Assembly (NCBI RefSeq): GCF_000702665.1
Contig: NZ_JNJA01000005.1
Span: forward strand, 248,001 to 312,000
From: Solidesulfovibrio alcoholivorans DSM 5433
GTDB taxonomy: Bacteria > Desulfobacterota > Desulfovibrionia > Desulfovibrionales > Desulfovibrionaceae
DNA: 64,000 bases
Direction: 5' to 3'
The first letter of the stretch is position 1, and every line of letters starts with the position of its first letter. The position numbers and the translations under genes were made by a program. The notes under the pieces were generated by a model that was given only the letters and a program-made list of their open reading frames with translations, did no database searches and was not told where the DNA came from. Of this stretch, positions 26,145 to 34,564 are shown piece by piece.

Positions 26145-26545
26145 GCCTGTCGCGTCCTCGAAAGCGCCAAGCCGCGCGACTTGTCGCGCCGACCCGTACA
26201 CGCGCATGGCGGGTCCCCCCTTCTTGAAGGGACCGTCGGCCGGCCCCGTCCCCTGCCTCCGGGTCCGGCCGCCGCTGCCCCGAACCGCTGCCGAATATAT
26301 ACGATAGAGAGTTTGGGGGAGCGCCTTCGGCGGCCAGAGGGCTGGCGCCCTCTGGACTCCCGTTCCGGCGTCGCTGTCCCCTTGATTTCCGACAGGTCGC
26401 ATCCTGTGTCTTGCCCGCCGGTTCCCTGGCGGTGGCCACGCCACTTTCGCGTGCCTTCTTGCAAACCGTGGGCGTCGCGCTACTCTCGCGACCGATGCCT
26501 TGCCGCGCGGTCGCGGCGGAGATGCATTGCGAGAAGGAGGGAGTG
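26145..26545. other. Intergenic region with a dispersed hairpin element
   Basis: 401 bases between the two nitroreductase-like genes. It holds an AT-rich stretch (AATATATACGATAGAGAG, 26294-26311) followed by hairpin element copy 1 (26311-26361). Nothing else is credible; open frames here have a non-coding composition. Confidence 0.5.
26311..26361 (+). repeat. Intergenic hairpin element, copy 1
   Basis: GCGCCTTCGGCGGCC leads into CCAGAGGGC (26334-26342), loop TGGC, GCCCTCTGG (26347-26355), then ACTCCC. It points the same way as the gene that ends at 26144. Same family as the copies at 32292, 34367, 36056, 47601 and 56070. Confidence 0.8.
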
Positions 26546-27349
26546 ATGGAGTTGATTTCAGTGGATGCCGAAAAATGCAAAAAGGACGGGCTGTGCGTGC
26601 TCGAGTGCCCAACCAGGGCGCTCGCGCTGGACGCCTCGGGCGGCCCCGTCGTGACCGATGCCGTCATCTGCAACGCCTGCGGGCACTGCGTGGCCGTTTG
26701 CCCCCATGGCGCGCTCGTCAACGCCAAGGTGGAGGCGGTCAATCCGGCCTCCGGCGTGCGCGGGAACCTCAACTCCTGGCCCGCGCCCGAGGCGGTGGAC
26801 GGGCTGCTTCTCGGCCGGCGCTCCATCCGCGCCTACAAGGAAAAGCCGCTTGCGCGGGAGCTCATGGAGGAGCTGCTCGATGTCGCCCGCTATGCGCCCA
26901 CGGCCTCCAACGTCCAGGAGATCCGCTGGATCGTCACGGTCGATCCGGCCAAGGTGCGGGAACTCGCCGCGCTGACGGCGGCGTGGTTCGCCGGCGACAA
27001 CAGCCGGCCCGTGCTGACGCGCTACGCGGCGCTGTGGAAGGGGGGACTCGACGTGTACCTGCGCGGCGCACCGGCCCTGGCCGTGATCCATACCGAGGCG
27101 GAGATGCGCTTCGGCGCGGCGGATACCGGCATCGCGCTGACGTTTCTGGAGCTTGCCGCCGTTTCGCGCGGGCTCGGCACGTGCTGGGCCGGACTGCTCA
27201 CGTTCGCGGCCAACGGCGACGCGGCCCTGCGCGCGGCGCTTGGCGTGCCCGAGGGGCATGTGGTCCACGGCGGGCTCATGCTCGGCTACCCCAAGGCGCG
27301 TTATGCCGGCGTGCCGCCGCGCAACCCTGTGCAGGCGCGCTGGCTGTAG
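26546..27349 (+). CDS. Ferredoxin-nitroreductase fusion protein
   Basis: A 267-residue two-domain redox protein. The N-terminal 2x[4Fe-4S] ferredoxin has CKKDGLCVLECP and CNACGHCVAVCP. From about residue 85 comes a nitroreductase domain: RRSIRAYKEKPL (FMN contacts), APTASNVQ and GLGTCWAG. Such fusions move electrons from a reduced ferredoxin pool to an organic acceptor through FMN; the substrate is not known. The ATG at 26546 is preceded by AAGGAGGGAGTG. An upstream open frame exists but lacks support. The previous gene encodes a related domain without the Fe-S part. It is convergent with the SpoIIE-type gene, 33 bases between the stops. Confidence 0.9.
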   Translation: MELISVDAEKCKKDGLCVLECPTRALALDASGGPVVTDAVICNACGHCVAVCPHGALVNAKVEAVNPASGVRGNLNSWPAPEAVDGLLLGRRSIRAYKEKPLARELMEELLDVARYAPTASNVQEIRWIVTVDPAKVRELAALTAAWFAGDNSRPVLTRYAALWKGGLDVYLRGAPALAVIHTEAEMRFGAADTGIALTFLELAAVSRGLGTCWAGLLTFAANGDAALRAALGVPEGHVVHGGLMLGYPKARYAGVPPRNPVQARWL

Positions 27350-27382
27350 GGGGCATGGGGCGGGGCTGGAGGGACGTGGAGC

Positions 27383-29491
27383 TTATGCCGGGTCCGCTTT
27401 GACGATCACCAGCGTGATGTCGTCGTCGCGCGGGGCTCCGGCCTGGAAATCGGCCACGTTCTTGTGCCCGGCGGCCAGGATCTCCTCGGCCGAGGCCGCG
27501 GCGTTGGCCCGCAGCACTTCGCGGAAACGGTCCTTGCCGTACATCTCGCCGGCGGGATTGCGCGCCTCCCAGATGCCATCCGTGCCGAGGGCCAGCACCT
27601 GCCCCGGCCGCAGCCCGGGATGGGCCTGGCCCTCGTAGATATAGTCGGGCAAGACGCCAAGCGGCAGGCCAGGCCCGAAAAGCTCCTCGAAGGCGTCGGT
27701 CGCCGGATCGTAGACGAGCGCCGGATCGTGCCCGGCCCGGGCCCATTCCAGGTGGCCGCCCGGGGCGAGGCCGCCGTGGACCAGGCGCAGGGCGAAAAGT
27801 GTCAGGAACCGCCCGGAGTCCATGGTGTCCTCGCACAAAAGCCCGTTGGCCAGGGTGAGCAGGGCGGCCGGGTCGGCCTTGGCCGCGCGGCCTCCGCGCA
27901 AGAGCGCGCGCCCCGTGGCCATGAACAGCGCCGCCGCGATGCCGTGCCCCGTGGCGTCGCCCACGATCACGTCAAGCCCCCCCGCCCCGTCGTCGGTCAT
28001 CTTGAGGAAGTCGAAATAATCGCCGCCGGTCTCGTCGCAAAACCGCGTGGACCCGGCGATGGACAGCCCCGCCAGCTTTGGCGGCGTGGCGGGCAGGAGG
28101 TTTTGCTGCACCTCCATGGCGAGCAGCATGTCCTGCTTGAGCCGCAGCCGCTCGGCCAGCTTGGGGGCCATCTCGTTGAAGGTCTTCGCCAGGTCGGCCA
28201 GTTCGTCGCGGCTCGTGACCGGGGCGCGGCAGGCCAGATCGCCCTGGGCCAGCTTGCCCGCCGCCTCGCACAGGGCCATGACGGGTCTGGTTACGGCCCG
28301 CGCGCCGAAGCCCGCCAGGAGGACCGCGCCGGCCACGGCAAGCAGGCTTACGCCCACGACCACGGCGATCATGCCGCGCGTGCGCTCGAGGATCGCGGCC
28401 TCGGCCGAATCGGCCTGGCGCAGCACCGCCTCGCGCGGCACGAGCACGAGCAGCCCGGCCGGCGTGTCCGGGAAGGGCTTGAACACGGCGAAATACGCCT
28501 GCCCCTCCACCTGCATCGAAAGCTGCTCCGGCATTTTGGACGCGATGGCCCGGGCCAGGCGGACCGCGTCGCCGGAGTCGGTGGAAGAAAACGGTTCGGG
28601 TGAAGGCGTGGTTTTCCAGCTTTGCGCCGCATCCAGGAAGCTTTGGCTGCCGATGACTTCCAACTGGCCGGCATCCCCGGGCGCGGCGTGCACGAGCAGC
28701 GCCTTGACCCCCTTGCCCCAGCGCCGCGACAGGTCGCTTTCCGGCAGCATGGCCTCGAAAGGGGCGTCGATGGCGGCGACACCGAGCAGTTTGCCCCCGG
28801 CGTCGTAGATCGGCCCGGACACCGTGGCCGTCAACCGCCCTGTGGAGGCGTCCACCAGGATGCTCCAGACCTCTTTCTTGCGGGAGACGGCGTTTTCGTA
28901 CCAGGGGCGGGTACGCGGGTCGTAGTCGTCGGGCATGCGCCCGTGGCCGGGATAGGACGCCATGAGCCCGTCGGGCAGGGCGACGTAGGCCCAGAGCATG
29001 TTCTCGGCGAGTTTGCGCCGCAGCACGTGCATGGTGGGGGGCAACAGCGCGAGCCGTGCCGCCTGTTCCGCCGGCACGCGCGTCCCGCTCCCGCCGGTGA
29101 GGCTCAGCGACATGGCGGCGGCCGTGGCCGGCACGGGGTAGTCCGGCAAGGTGGCGAGGCTCGGGGGAATGCCGTCGATCGCGTCGAAGGTCGCGCCCGC
29201 GGCCGACGCGGTCCCGGCGGGAAGGGGCGACGTCAGGGCCGTGCGCGTCTCCTGGCCGAGCAGCGCCAGGGACAACTCCATCATTCTTCTGTTGTCGTTG
29301 AGGTCCTCGCCGATGAGGTCCACCATGAGCGCCAGTTCCTGCTCGGCGGCGCGGCGGGAGGCGTCCGCGGCGCGGGTGGCCAGTTCGTGGCCGAGCAGCC
29401 GGCCTTCGTACACGGCGTAGAAGCACACACCCATAAGCGGTGGCAGGGCCAGGGCCAGAAGGACGAGCAGGAGCTTGGTGCGGATGCGCAT
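27383..29491 (-). CDS. Membrane sensor with HAMP and SpoIIE-type (PP2C) phosphatase domain
   Basis: A 702-residue protein. TM1 at about 5-27 (LLLVLLALALPPLMGVCFYAV), a roughly 330-residue extracytoplasmic region of Cache type (YPGHGRMPDDYDPRTRPWYENA and GPIYDAGGKLLGVAAIDAPF), TM2 (IAVVVGVSLLAVAGAVLLAG), a HAMP unit (VTRPVMALCEAAGKLAQGDL) and a PP2C/SpoIIE domain. Metal-site motifs GGDYFDF, VGDATGHG, LGTDGIWEARN and RDDDITLVIV are intact, so it should be an active Ser/Thr phosphatase. In RsbU-like systems such enzymes dephosphorylate a STAS protein; the STAS at 21271 is a candidate. The ATG at 29489-29491 follows GAGGAATCC; the longer frame upstream is unlikely. Confidence 0.9.
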   Translation of the reverse strand: MRIRTKLLLVLLALALPPLMGVCFYAVYEGRLLGHELATRAADASRRAAEQELALMVDLIGEDLNDNRRMMELSLALLGQETRTALTSPLPAGTASAAGATFDAIDGIPPSLATLPDYPVPATAAAMSLSLTGGSGTRVPAEQAARLALLPPTMHVLRRKLAENMLWAYVALPDGLMASYPGHGRMPDDYDPRTRPWYENAVSRKKEVWSILVDASTGRLTATVSGPIYDAGGKLLGVAAIDAPFEAMLPESDLSRRWGKGVKALLVHAAPGDAGQLEVIGSQSFLDAAQSWKTTPSPEPFSSTDSGDAVRLARAIASKMPEQLSMQVEGQAYFAVFKPFPDTPAGLLVLVPREAVLRQADSAEAAILERTRGMIAVVVGVSLLAVAGAVLLAGFGARAVTRPVMALCEAAGKLAQGDLACRAPVTSRDELADLAKTFNEMAPKLAERLRLKQDMLLAMEVQQNLLPATPPKLAGLSIAGSTRFCDETGGDYFDFLKMTDDGAGGLDVIVGDATGHGIAAALFMATGRALLRGGRAAKADPAALLTLANGLLCEDTMDSGRFLTLFALRLVHGGLAPGGHLEWARAGHDPALVYDPATDAFEELFGPGLPLGVLPDYIYEGQAHPGLRPGQVLALGTDGIWEARNPAGEMYGKDRFREVLRANAAASAEEILAAGHKNVADFQAGAPRDDDITLVIVKADPA

Positions 29492-29598
29492 GGATTCCTC
29501 GGCGGCCGCGTCGCGACGCCGCGGCGGGGATGGTTCCTGTCGGGTACGCGCGGTTTTATGCCGGGGTGCGTGCTTTGGCAAGAAGCCGGCCAAGCCGC

Positions 29599-29627
29599 TT
29601 GACAGGGGCGGGCGGCGGGGGTAATCA
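29599..29627 (+). promoter_or_regulatory. Promoter of the rpsF operon
   Basis: TTGACA (29599-29604), a 17-base GC-rich spacer and TAATCA (29622-29627), about 70 bases before the rpsF start. The -35 box is perfect and the -10 is moderate. Confidence 0.55.
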
Positions 29628-29697
29628 CTCCGGCTCGCCTTGCTCTTTCCGATGGGCCGCACCCGGGAGAAAGGGCCACAGACCACAAGGAGGAACC

Positions 29698-30006
29698 ATG
29701 CGGAAGTACGAAGCCCTGCTGCTGCTCTCACCCGAGCTCGCAGCCGACAACCGGCAGGAAATCCTCGAGAACCTCAAAGGGGTTCTCGAACGCCAGGACG
29801 CCGCCATGCTGGCCGTGGACGAGTGGGGGATGCGCGAGCTCGCCTACCCCGTCCAGAAAAAGACCCGTGGCCACTATACGCGTTTCGAATTCGCCGCGCC
29901 GGCCACGGCCATCGCCGAATTCGAGCGCATCGTGCGCATCACCGACGGCATCATGAAGTTCGTCACCGTCAAGCTCGCCGACAAGTACGTGCCCGAGGGA
30001 GCCTAA
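29698..30006 (+). CDS. rpsF: Ribosomal protein bS6
   Basis: A 102-residue small-subunit protein: MRKYEALLLLSPELAADNRQ, then WGMRELAYPVQKKTRGHYTRFEF and ERIVRITDGIMKFVTVK, the usual S6 blocks with normal length. S6 binds S18 in the 30S platform, and the two genes are adjacent here as in most bacteria. The ATG follows AAGGAGGAACC. It is the first gene of rpsF-rpsR-rplI-dnaB, with a promoter candidate about 70 bases upstream. Confidence 0.97.
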   Translation: MRKYEALLLLSPELAADNRQEILENLKGVLERQDAAMLAVDEWGMRELAYPVQKKTRGHYTRFEFAAPATAIAEFERIVRITDGIMKFVTVKLADKYVPEGA

Positions 30007-30009
30007 GCC

Positions 30010-30267
30010 ATGGCGTTCAAAAAGAAATTCACCCCCAAAAAGAAGTTCTGCCGTTTCTGCGCCAACAAGAACCTGCCCATCGACTACAAACGCCCGGACA
30101 TCCTCAAGGATTTCGTCACGGAGCGGGGCAAGATCATCGCCCGGCGCATCACCGGCACCTGCGCCAAGTGTCAGCGTCGCCTGACCTTGCAGATCAAACG
30201 CGCCCGGCAGATGGCCCTTCTGTACTACACGGCCACCCATAGCGCCGAGCACCTCAAGAAAATGTAA
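30010..30267 (+). CDS. rpsR: Ribosomal protein bS18
   Basis: An 85-residue S18 protein with a Lys/Cys-rich head ([18 protein letters not shown]) and the core [41 protein letters not shown]. The four Cys (CRFC and CAKC) make it a zinc-ribbon type S18. Three bases separate it from the rpsF stop, and its ribosome site overlaps the rpsF end. Confidence 0.97.
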   Translation: MAFKKKFTPKKKFCRFCANKNLPIDYKRPDILKDFVTERGKIIARRITGTCAKCQRRLTLQIKRARQMALLYYTATHSAEHLKKM

Positions 30268-30279
30268 GGTAGGGACGCC

Positions 30280-30834
30280 ATGGAACTGATTTTGCGCGCG
30301 GACGTGGAGAGCCTGGGCCGCCTTGGCGACAAGGTTTCGGTCAAGCCCGGTTACGGCCGCAATTATCTGATACCCCAGGGACTGGCCATGCTGGCCTCCG
30401 ACGCCAACCTGCGCCGTTTCGAAAACGAGCGCAAAAAACTGCAGGCCAAGCGCGACGCGCTGGCTTTCGCCGCCCAGAGCCTGGCCGACAAGATCGCTGC
30501 GGTCGAGGTCGTCATCGAGGTGCGCGTGGGCGAGGGCGACAAGCTCTACGGTTCCGTCACCTCCGGCATCATCGCCGACAGGATGGCCGAACTCGGCATC
30601 GAGATCGACCGCAAGAAGATCGTGCTGGACGACCCCATCCGGGCCCTTGGCCAGTACGAAGTGGCGGTCAAGCTCATGCCCGAGGTGCGCGGCATCGTGA
30701 AGGTGTCCGTCGTCCGCCAGGGCGGCGTCGAAGAAGAGGAAGTCCTTGCCGCGCCGGCCGCCGCCGCGCCTGCCGGGGCCGAAGTCGAAACCTCCGCCGA
30801 AGCCAGTGGACAGCCCGAGGAAGAAACCGCGTAA
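30280..30834 (+). CDS. rplI: Ribosomal protein bL9
   Basis: A 184-residue L9: MELILRADVESLGRLGDKVSVKPGYGRNYLIP is the N-terminal rRNA-binding domain, followed by the long connecting helix and the C-terminal domain (KLYGSVTSGIIADRM, MPEVRGIVKVSVVRQ). It is longer than the usual 150 residues because of an Ala/Glu/Pro-rich acidic tail (about 155-184). The tail's DNA overlaps the start of dnaB in another frame. The gene follows rpsR by 12 bases. Confidence 0.96.
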   Translation: MELILRADVESLGRLGDKVSVKPGYGRNYLIPQGLAMLASDANLRRFENERKKLQAKRDALAFAAQSLADKIAAVEVVIEVRVGEGDKLYGSVTSGIIADRMAELGIEIDRKKIVLDDPIRALGQYEVAVKLMPEVRGIVKVSVVRQGGVEEEEVLAAPAAAAPAGAEVETSAEASGQPEEETA

Positions 30835-32263
30835 CGCCAAGTCTTCCGGCCTTGTCGGAAGCGGCGAGCCGCTGACCGGGCAGGCCCTGGAGCGGGTCTC
30901 CGCAGACGTCCTTAAAAAAGTTCCCCCCCAGAACCTCGAAGCCGAACAGGCGGTTCTGGGGGGGATTTTGCTGCAAAATTCCATCCTGTTCAATCTCGTC
31001 GACCTCGTCGGCGAAGACGATTTCTACTCCCCGGCCCACCGTCTCATCTATCAGGCGATCCTCGATCTTTCGCGCCAAAACGCCCCCATCGACCTCGTGT
31101 CCCTGGCCGAGGGCCTGCGCGCGTCCGGACGCCTGGACGAGGTCGGCGGCCCGGCCTACCTGGCCGAACTGACCTCCTCCACCATCGCCGCGGCCAACGC
31201 CCTGCACCATGCCGGCATCGTCCGGGAAAAGGCCGTGCAGCGAAAGCTCATCGGCGCGGCCGTGGACATCATCTCCCGCTGTTACGAGGGCGGCCAGGAA
31301 ACCGAAAAGCTCCTCGACGAATCCGAGCAGGCCATCTTCGCCATCGCCGACTCGCGCACGACCAAGGGCCTGCACTCCTCCAAGGACCTCGTCACCCGCG
31401 TTTTCGAGCAGATCGAAAAGCGCATGGAGAACAAGGAGCTCGTCACCGGCGTGCCCACGGGCTACTACCAGTTCGACGAATACACCGCCGGCCTGCAACC
31501 CTCGGACCTCATCATCATCGCCGGCCGGCCCTCCATGGGCAAGACCGCCTTCGCCATGAACGTGGCCATGCGCGGCGCGGCCATGCACGGCGTGCCCACC
31601 GCCGTCTTTTCCCTCGAAATGTCCATGGAGCAGATCATGCAGCGCATGCTGTGCTGCTGGGGCAAGGTGGACCTCGCCAAGCTGCGCCGGGGACGCCTGG
31701 ACGACGAGGACTGGGCCAAGCTCTACGACGCCGCCAACCATCTCTCGGCCTCGCCCATCTTCGTGGACGACACCCCGGCCATCACCACCATGGACCTGCG
31801 CGCCCGCTGCCGCCGCCTCAAGGCCGAACACGGCCTCGGGCTCATCGTGGTGGACTACTTGCAGCTCATGCGCGCCTCGCGCCACATCGATTCGCGCGAG
31901 CAGGAGATTTCCGACATTTCCCGCAGCCTCAAGGCGCTGGCCAAGGAACTGCACGTGCCCGTCATCGCGCTCTCCCAGCTCAACCGCAAGGTCGAGGAAC
32001 GCGCGGACAAACGCCCCATGATGTCCGACCTGCGCGAATCTGGGGCCATCGAACAGGACGCCGACGTCATCATCTTCCTCTACCGCGCCGCCGCCTACAA
32101 AAAGAAGGAAGAGCTCACGCCCGAGGACAATGTGGCCGAAATCATCATCGGCAAGCAGCGAAACGGGCCCACGGGCATGGTACGGCTGACTTTTTTCAAG
32201 GAATCCACAGCGTTCGAGAATCTCTCCGACATCCCGCCCCCGTCCGAACTGGGCTTCGGGTAA
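30806..32263 (+). CDS. dnaB: Replicative DNA helicase DnaB
   Basis: About 485 residues if the GTG at 30806 is used. The N-terminal domain begins PPQNLEAEQAVLGGILLQNS; the RecA-like core has Walker A GRPSMGKTAFAMNVA, VFSLEMSMEQIMQRML, Walker B GLIVVDYLQLM, and LSQLNRKVEERADKRPMMSDLRESGAIEQDADVIIFLYR. The ring unwinds DNA at the fork. The start is uncertain: GTG 30806 has no good ribosome site, while TTG 30746, with AGAGGA just upstream, would give 20 more Pro/Lys-rich residues and an 89-base overlap with rplI. Either way the gene overlaps rplI (29 bases here), which couples replication and ribosomal genes. Confidence 0.93.
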   Translation: MDSPRKKPRNAKSSGLVGSGEPLTGQALERVSADVLKKVPPQNLEAEQAVLGGILLQNSILFNLVDLVGEDDFYSPAHRLIYQAILDLSRQNAPIDLVSLAEGLRASGRLDEVGGPAYLAELTSSTIAAANALHHAGIVREKAVQRKLIGAAVDIISRCYEGGQETEKLLDESEQAIFAIADSRTTKGLHSSKDLVTRVFEQIEKRMENKELVTGVPTGYYQFDEYTAGLQPSDLIIIAGRPSMGKTAFAMNVAMRGAAMHGVPTAVFSLEMSMEQIMQRMLCCWGKVDLAKLRRGRLDDEDWAKLYDAANHLSASPIFVDDTPAITTMDLRARCRRLKAEHGLGLIVVDYLQLMRASRHIDSREQEISDISRSLKALAKELHVPVIALSQLNRKVEERADKRPMMSDLRESGAIEQDADVIIFLYRAAAYKKKEELTPEDNVAEIIIGKQRNGPTGMVRLTFFKESTAFENLSDIPPPSELGFG

Positions 32264-32291
32264 CGGGGTAACAGGGTAACGGAGGAGGAAC

Positions 32292-32336
32292 GCCTCCGGC
32301 GGCCAGGAGGGGCAGGGGGCCCCTCCTGGACCACCC
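32292..32336 (+). repeat. Intergenic hairpin element, copy 2
   Basis: GCCTCCGGCGGCC (32292-32304) leads into CCAGGAGGGGC (32303-32313), a 5-base loop and GCCCCTCCTGG (32319-32329), then ACCACCC. It lies 29 bases after the dnaB stop, in the dnaB direction. Confidence 0.8.
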
Positions 32337-32437
32337 CCAAGGGCGAGGTCGGCGCTCCCGCAAAATAGCGGCCGCGCCGCCTGGACGGCGATTCCTGGAC
32401 GCTATATTACGTTGAAAGTTTTTGGGGGGAAGAGGGG

Positions 32438-32485
32438 TGTGGGGAGAAACCCCCCTTTTTTCAAAAAGGGGGGTTTCTCCCCACA
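32438..32485 (+). terminator. Perfect 23-base inverted repeat after dnaB
   Basis: Arms at 32438-32460 and 32463-32485 pair without mismatch around a 2-base loop (TC). The stem includes C6T5 and its complement A5G6, so the T-run is inside the stem. It probably acts as a terminator in both directions, but it lies only 49 bases before the ligase start. Confidence 0.7.
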
Positions 32486-32533
32486 TCTTCATTCCCCTCC
32501 GCATGCGCACGCAAAGCGCGTAAAGGAGCGGCC

Positions 32534-33832
32534 GTGTATTACGATGCAGCGGAAGGGCTTTCGAGGCTCGAGATCGAGCGGTTGCAGCTCAAGCGCCTGA
32601 AAACGACGCTCAAGCAGGCGGCAAAATCGCCGTTTTACGCGCAGCGCTTCAAGGAGTGCAGCGTCGATCCCGAGGCGGTCACGAGCCTCGATGACGTGAA
32701 GCGCCTGCCGTTTACCACCAAGCAGGACCTGCGCGACAGCTACCCGGACAAGCTGCTTGCCCTGCCGCAAAGCGAAATGGTGCGCATGCACGTCTCTTCC
32801 GGCACCACCGGCACGCCCACGGTCATCTACCACACGAAAAACGACCTGGACTGGTGGGCGTCGCTCATGGCGCGCTGCATGCATATGGTGGGCCTGCGCA
32901 AGGACGACGTCTTCCAGAACATGTCCGGCTACGGCCTTTTCACCGGCGGCCTCGGCATCCACTGCGGCGCGGAAAAGCTCGGCTGCCTGACCATTCCCGC
33001 CGGCGCGGGCAACAGCCACCGCCAGATCAAGCTGCTCATGGACTTCAAGGTCACGGGCATCCACATCATTCCGTCCTACGCCCTGTACCTGTCCACGGTT
33101 TTCGCCGAGATGGGCGTCGACCCGCGCACGCTGCCGCTGCGCGTCGCCCTGGTCGGTGCCGAGCCCTACACCGAGGAGACGCGCCGCCGCCTGGAAGCGC
33201 TCTACGACATGAAGTGCTACAACTCCTACGGCCTCTCCGAAATGAACGGGCCGGGCGTCGCCTTCGAGTGCCGGGAGCAGCACGGCATGCATGTCTGGGA
33301 GGACGCCTACCTGCCCGAGATCGTGGACCCGGCCACGGGCGAGCCCGTGCCCGACGGCGAACTCGGCGAACTCGTCATGACGAGCCTCGGGCGCGAGGGC
33401 ATGCCCATCATCCGCTACCGCACCCGCGACATGACGCGCTTTCTGCCCGGTACCTGCCCTTGCGGCCGCGAGCATCGCCGCCTCGACCGCTTGCAGGGGC
33501 GTTGCGACGACATGATGATCGTCAAGGGCTGCAACATCTTCCCCATGCAGATCGAGCGCATCCTCATGGCCATGCCCGAGGTCGGCCAGAACTACCTCAT
33601 CATGCTCGAGCGCGACGGATTCATCGACAACCTGCGGGTCAAGGTGGAAATCCGCGACGAGTACTTCGTGGAGGACATGCGCCAGCTGGCCGCTTTGCAA
33701 AAGCGCATCGTGGCGCGGCTTCGCGACGAAATTCTGGTCACACCCAAGGTGGAGCTCGTGGAGCGCAATTCCCTGCCCAAGTCCGAGGGCAAGGCCACGC
33801 GCGTCATCGACAATAGGGAGAAGGGCGCGTGA
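32534..33832 (+). CDS. Phenylacetate-CoA ligase-type AMP-binding enzyme
   Basis: A 432-residue adenylate-forming enzyme of the PaaK size class (most acyl-CoA synthetases are longer). Motifs: SSGTTGTPTVIYHT (P-loop), NSYGLSEMNGPGVAFECR, EGMPIIRYRTRDMTRF and GRCDDMMIVKGCNIFPMQIE, with the C-terminal catalytic Lys in LPKSEGKATRV. It activates a carboxylic acid (phenylacetate or an indole/aryl acetate) to its CoA ester; the substrate is uncertain. No oxygenase or indolepyruvate oxidoreductase genes are adjacent. The start is GTG at 32534 with AAAGGAG 5 bases upstream. The stop overlaps the DUF456 start. Confidence 0.88.
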   Translation: MYYDAAEGLSRLEIERLQLKRLKTTLKQAAKSPFYAQRFKECSVDPEAVTSLDDVKRLPFTTKQDLRDSYPDKLLALPQSEMVRMHVSSGTTGTPTVIYHTKNDLDWWASLMARCMHMVGLRKDDVFQNMSGYGLFTGGLGIHCGAEKLGCLTIPAGAGNSHRQIKLLMDFKVTGIHIIPSYALYLSTVFAEMGVDPRTLPLRVALVGAEPYTEETRRRLEALYDMKCYNSYGLSEMNGPGVAFECREQHGMHVWEDAYLPEIVDPATGEPVPDGELGELVMTSLGREGMPIIRYRTRDMTRFLPGTCPCGREHRRLDRLQGRCDDMMIVKGCNIFPMQIERILMAMPEVGQNYLIMLERDGFIDNLRVKVEIRDEYFVEDMRQLAALQKRIVARLRDEILVTPKVELVERNSLPKSEGKATRVIDNREKGA

Positions 33833-34335
33833 CGATCGCCTTTGTCGTCGTGTTCCTGCTCGTGCTGCTGGGGTGCCTGACGCTGCACGTTTTCGGGCTC
33901 CCGGCCAACTGGCTGCTGCTCGGGCTCGTGGCCCTGTGGGACTATTTCCATCCCGCGCCGCACCTCGGGTTCGCCTTCTACGCCATGCTCGTGTGCGTGG
34001 GGTTGGCCGGCGAGGCGGTGGAGCTTTTCGCCCAGATCTTCGGCGCGAAGAAATACGGGGCAACGGGCAAGGGCAACCTGGGCGGGTTTCTCGGCGCGTT
34101 CGCCGGCGCGCTGCTCGGCGCACCGTTTTTTCTCGGCATCGGGGCCCTCTTTGGAGCCGTTGCCGGCGCGTTTGTCGGCTGCTATGTCTTCGAGCGCGCC
34201 CATGGGCGCGACGACGCCGGGGCGCGTCGGGCCGCCATGGGGGCCATGTACGGCAAGGTGTTCGGCATGACCGCCAAGGTCGCCTGCGGCGTCGTCATGT
34301 GGGTGGCCACGGCCCGCGCCTTGTGGCCGGCGTAG
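33829..34335 (+). CDS. DUF456 family membrane protein
   Basis: A 168-residue membrane protein with about four hydrophobic helices: IAFVVVFLLVLLGCLTLHVFGL, LGFAFYAMLVCVGLAGEAVEL, a Gly-rich hairpin GKGNLGGFLGAFAGALLGAPFFLGIGALFGAVAGAFVGCY and a final helix VACGVVMWVATARALW. The Gly-rich glycine-zipper-like pair is typical of DUF456; function unknown. The start GTG 33829 overlaps the ligase stop (GTGA), so it is translated in step with that gene. Confidence 0.85.
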   Translation: MTIAFVVVFLLVLLGCLTLHVFGLPANWLLLGLVALWDYFHPAPHLGFAFYAMLVCVGLAGEAVELFAQIFGAKKYGATGKGNLGGFLGAFAGALLGAPFFLGIGALFGAVAGAFVGCYVFERAHGRDDAGARRAAMGAMYGKVFGMTAKVACGVVMWVATARALWPA

Positions 34336-34366
34336 TCTGTGGAGATGAGGGTGGAGTGGGGGGAAA

Positions 34367-34410
34367 GCCTCCGGCGGCCAAAGGGCTGGCGCCCTCTGGA
34401 CTCCTTTTTT
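34367..34410 (+). repeat. Intergenic hairpin element, copy 3
   Basis: GCCTCCGGCGGCC leads into CCAAAGGGC (34378-34386), loop TGGC, GCCCTCTGG (34391-34399; one mismatch), then ACTCC and six Ts. It lies 31 bases after the DUF456 stop and looks like a working intrinsic terminator. Confidence 0.8.
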
Positions 34411-34564
34411 GGGGTCTGGGCATTGTGCGATTTTGGGTGTGTTCCGGGATAAAGTGGATTGTTGTTGGAGCCTGGAACGTGTTTATTGAGCGAAGTTCGT
34501 TGTTGCGATGGTCGGTCCGTGCCGGGCAGGCTTCGGGGACACGACGCGAGGAGAAGGAAGCGCC

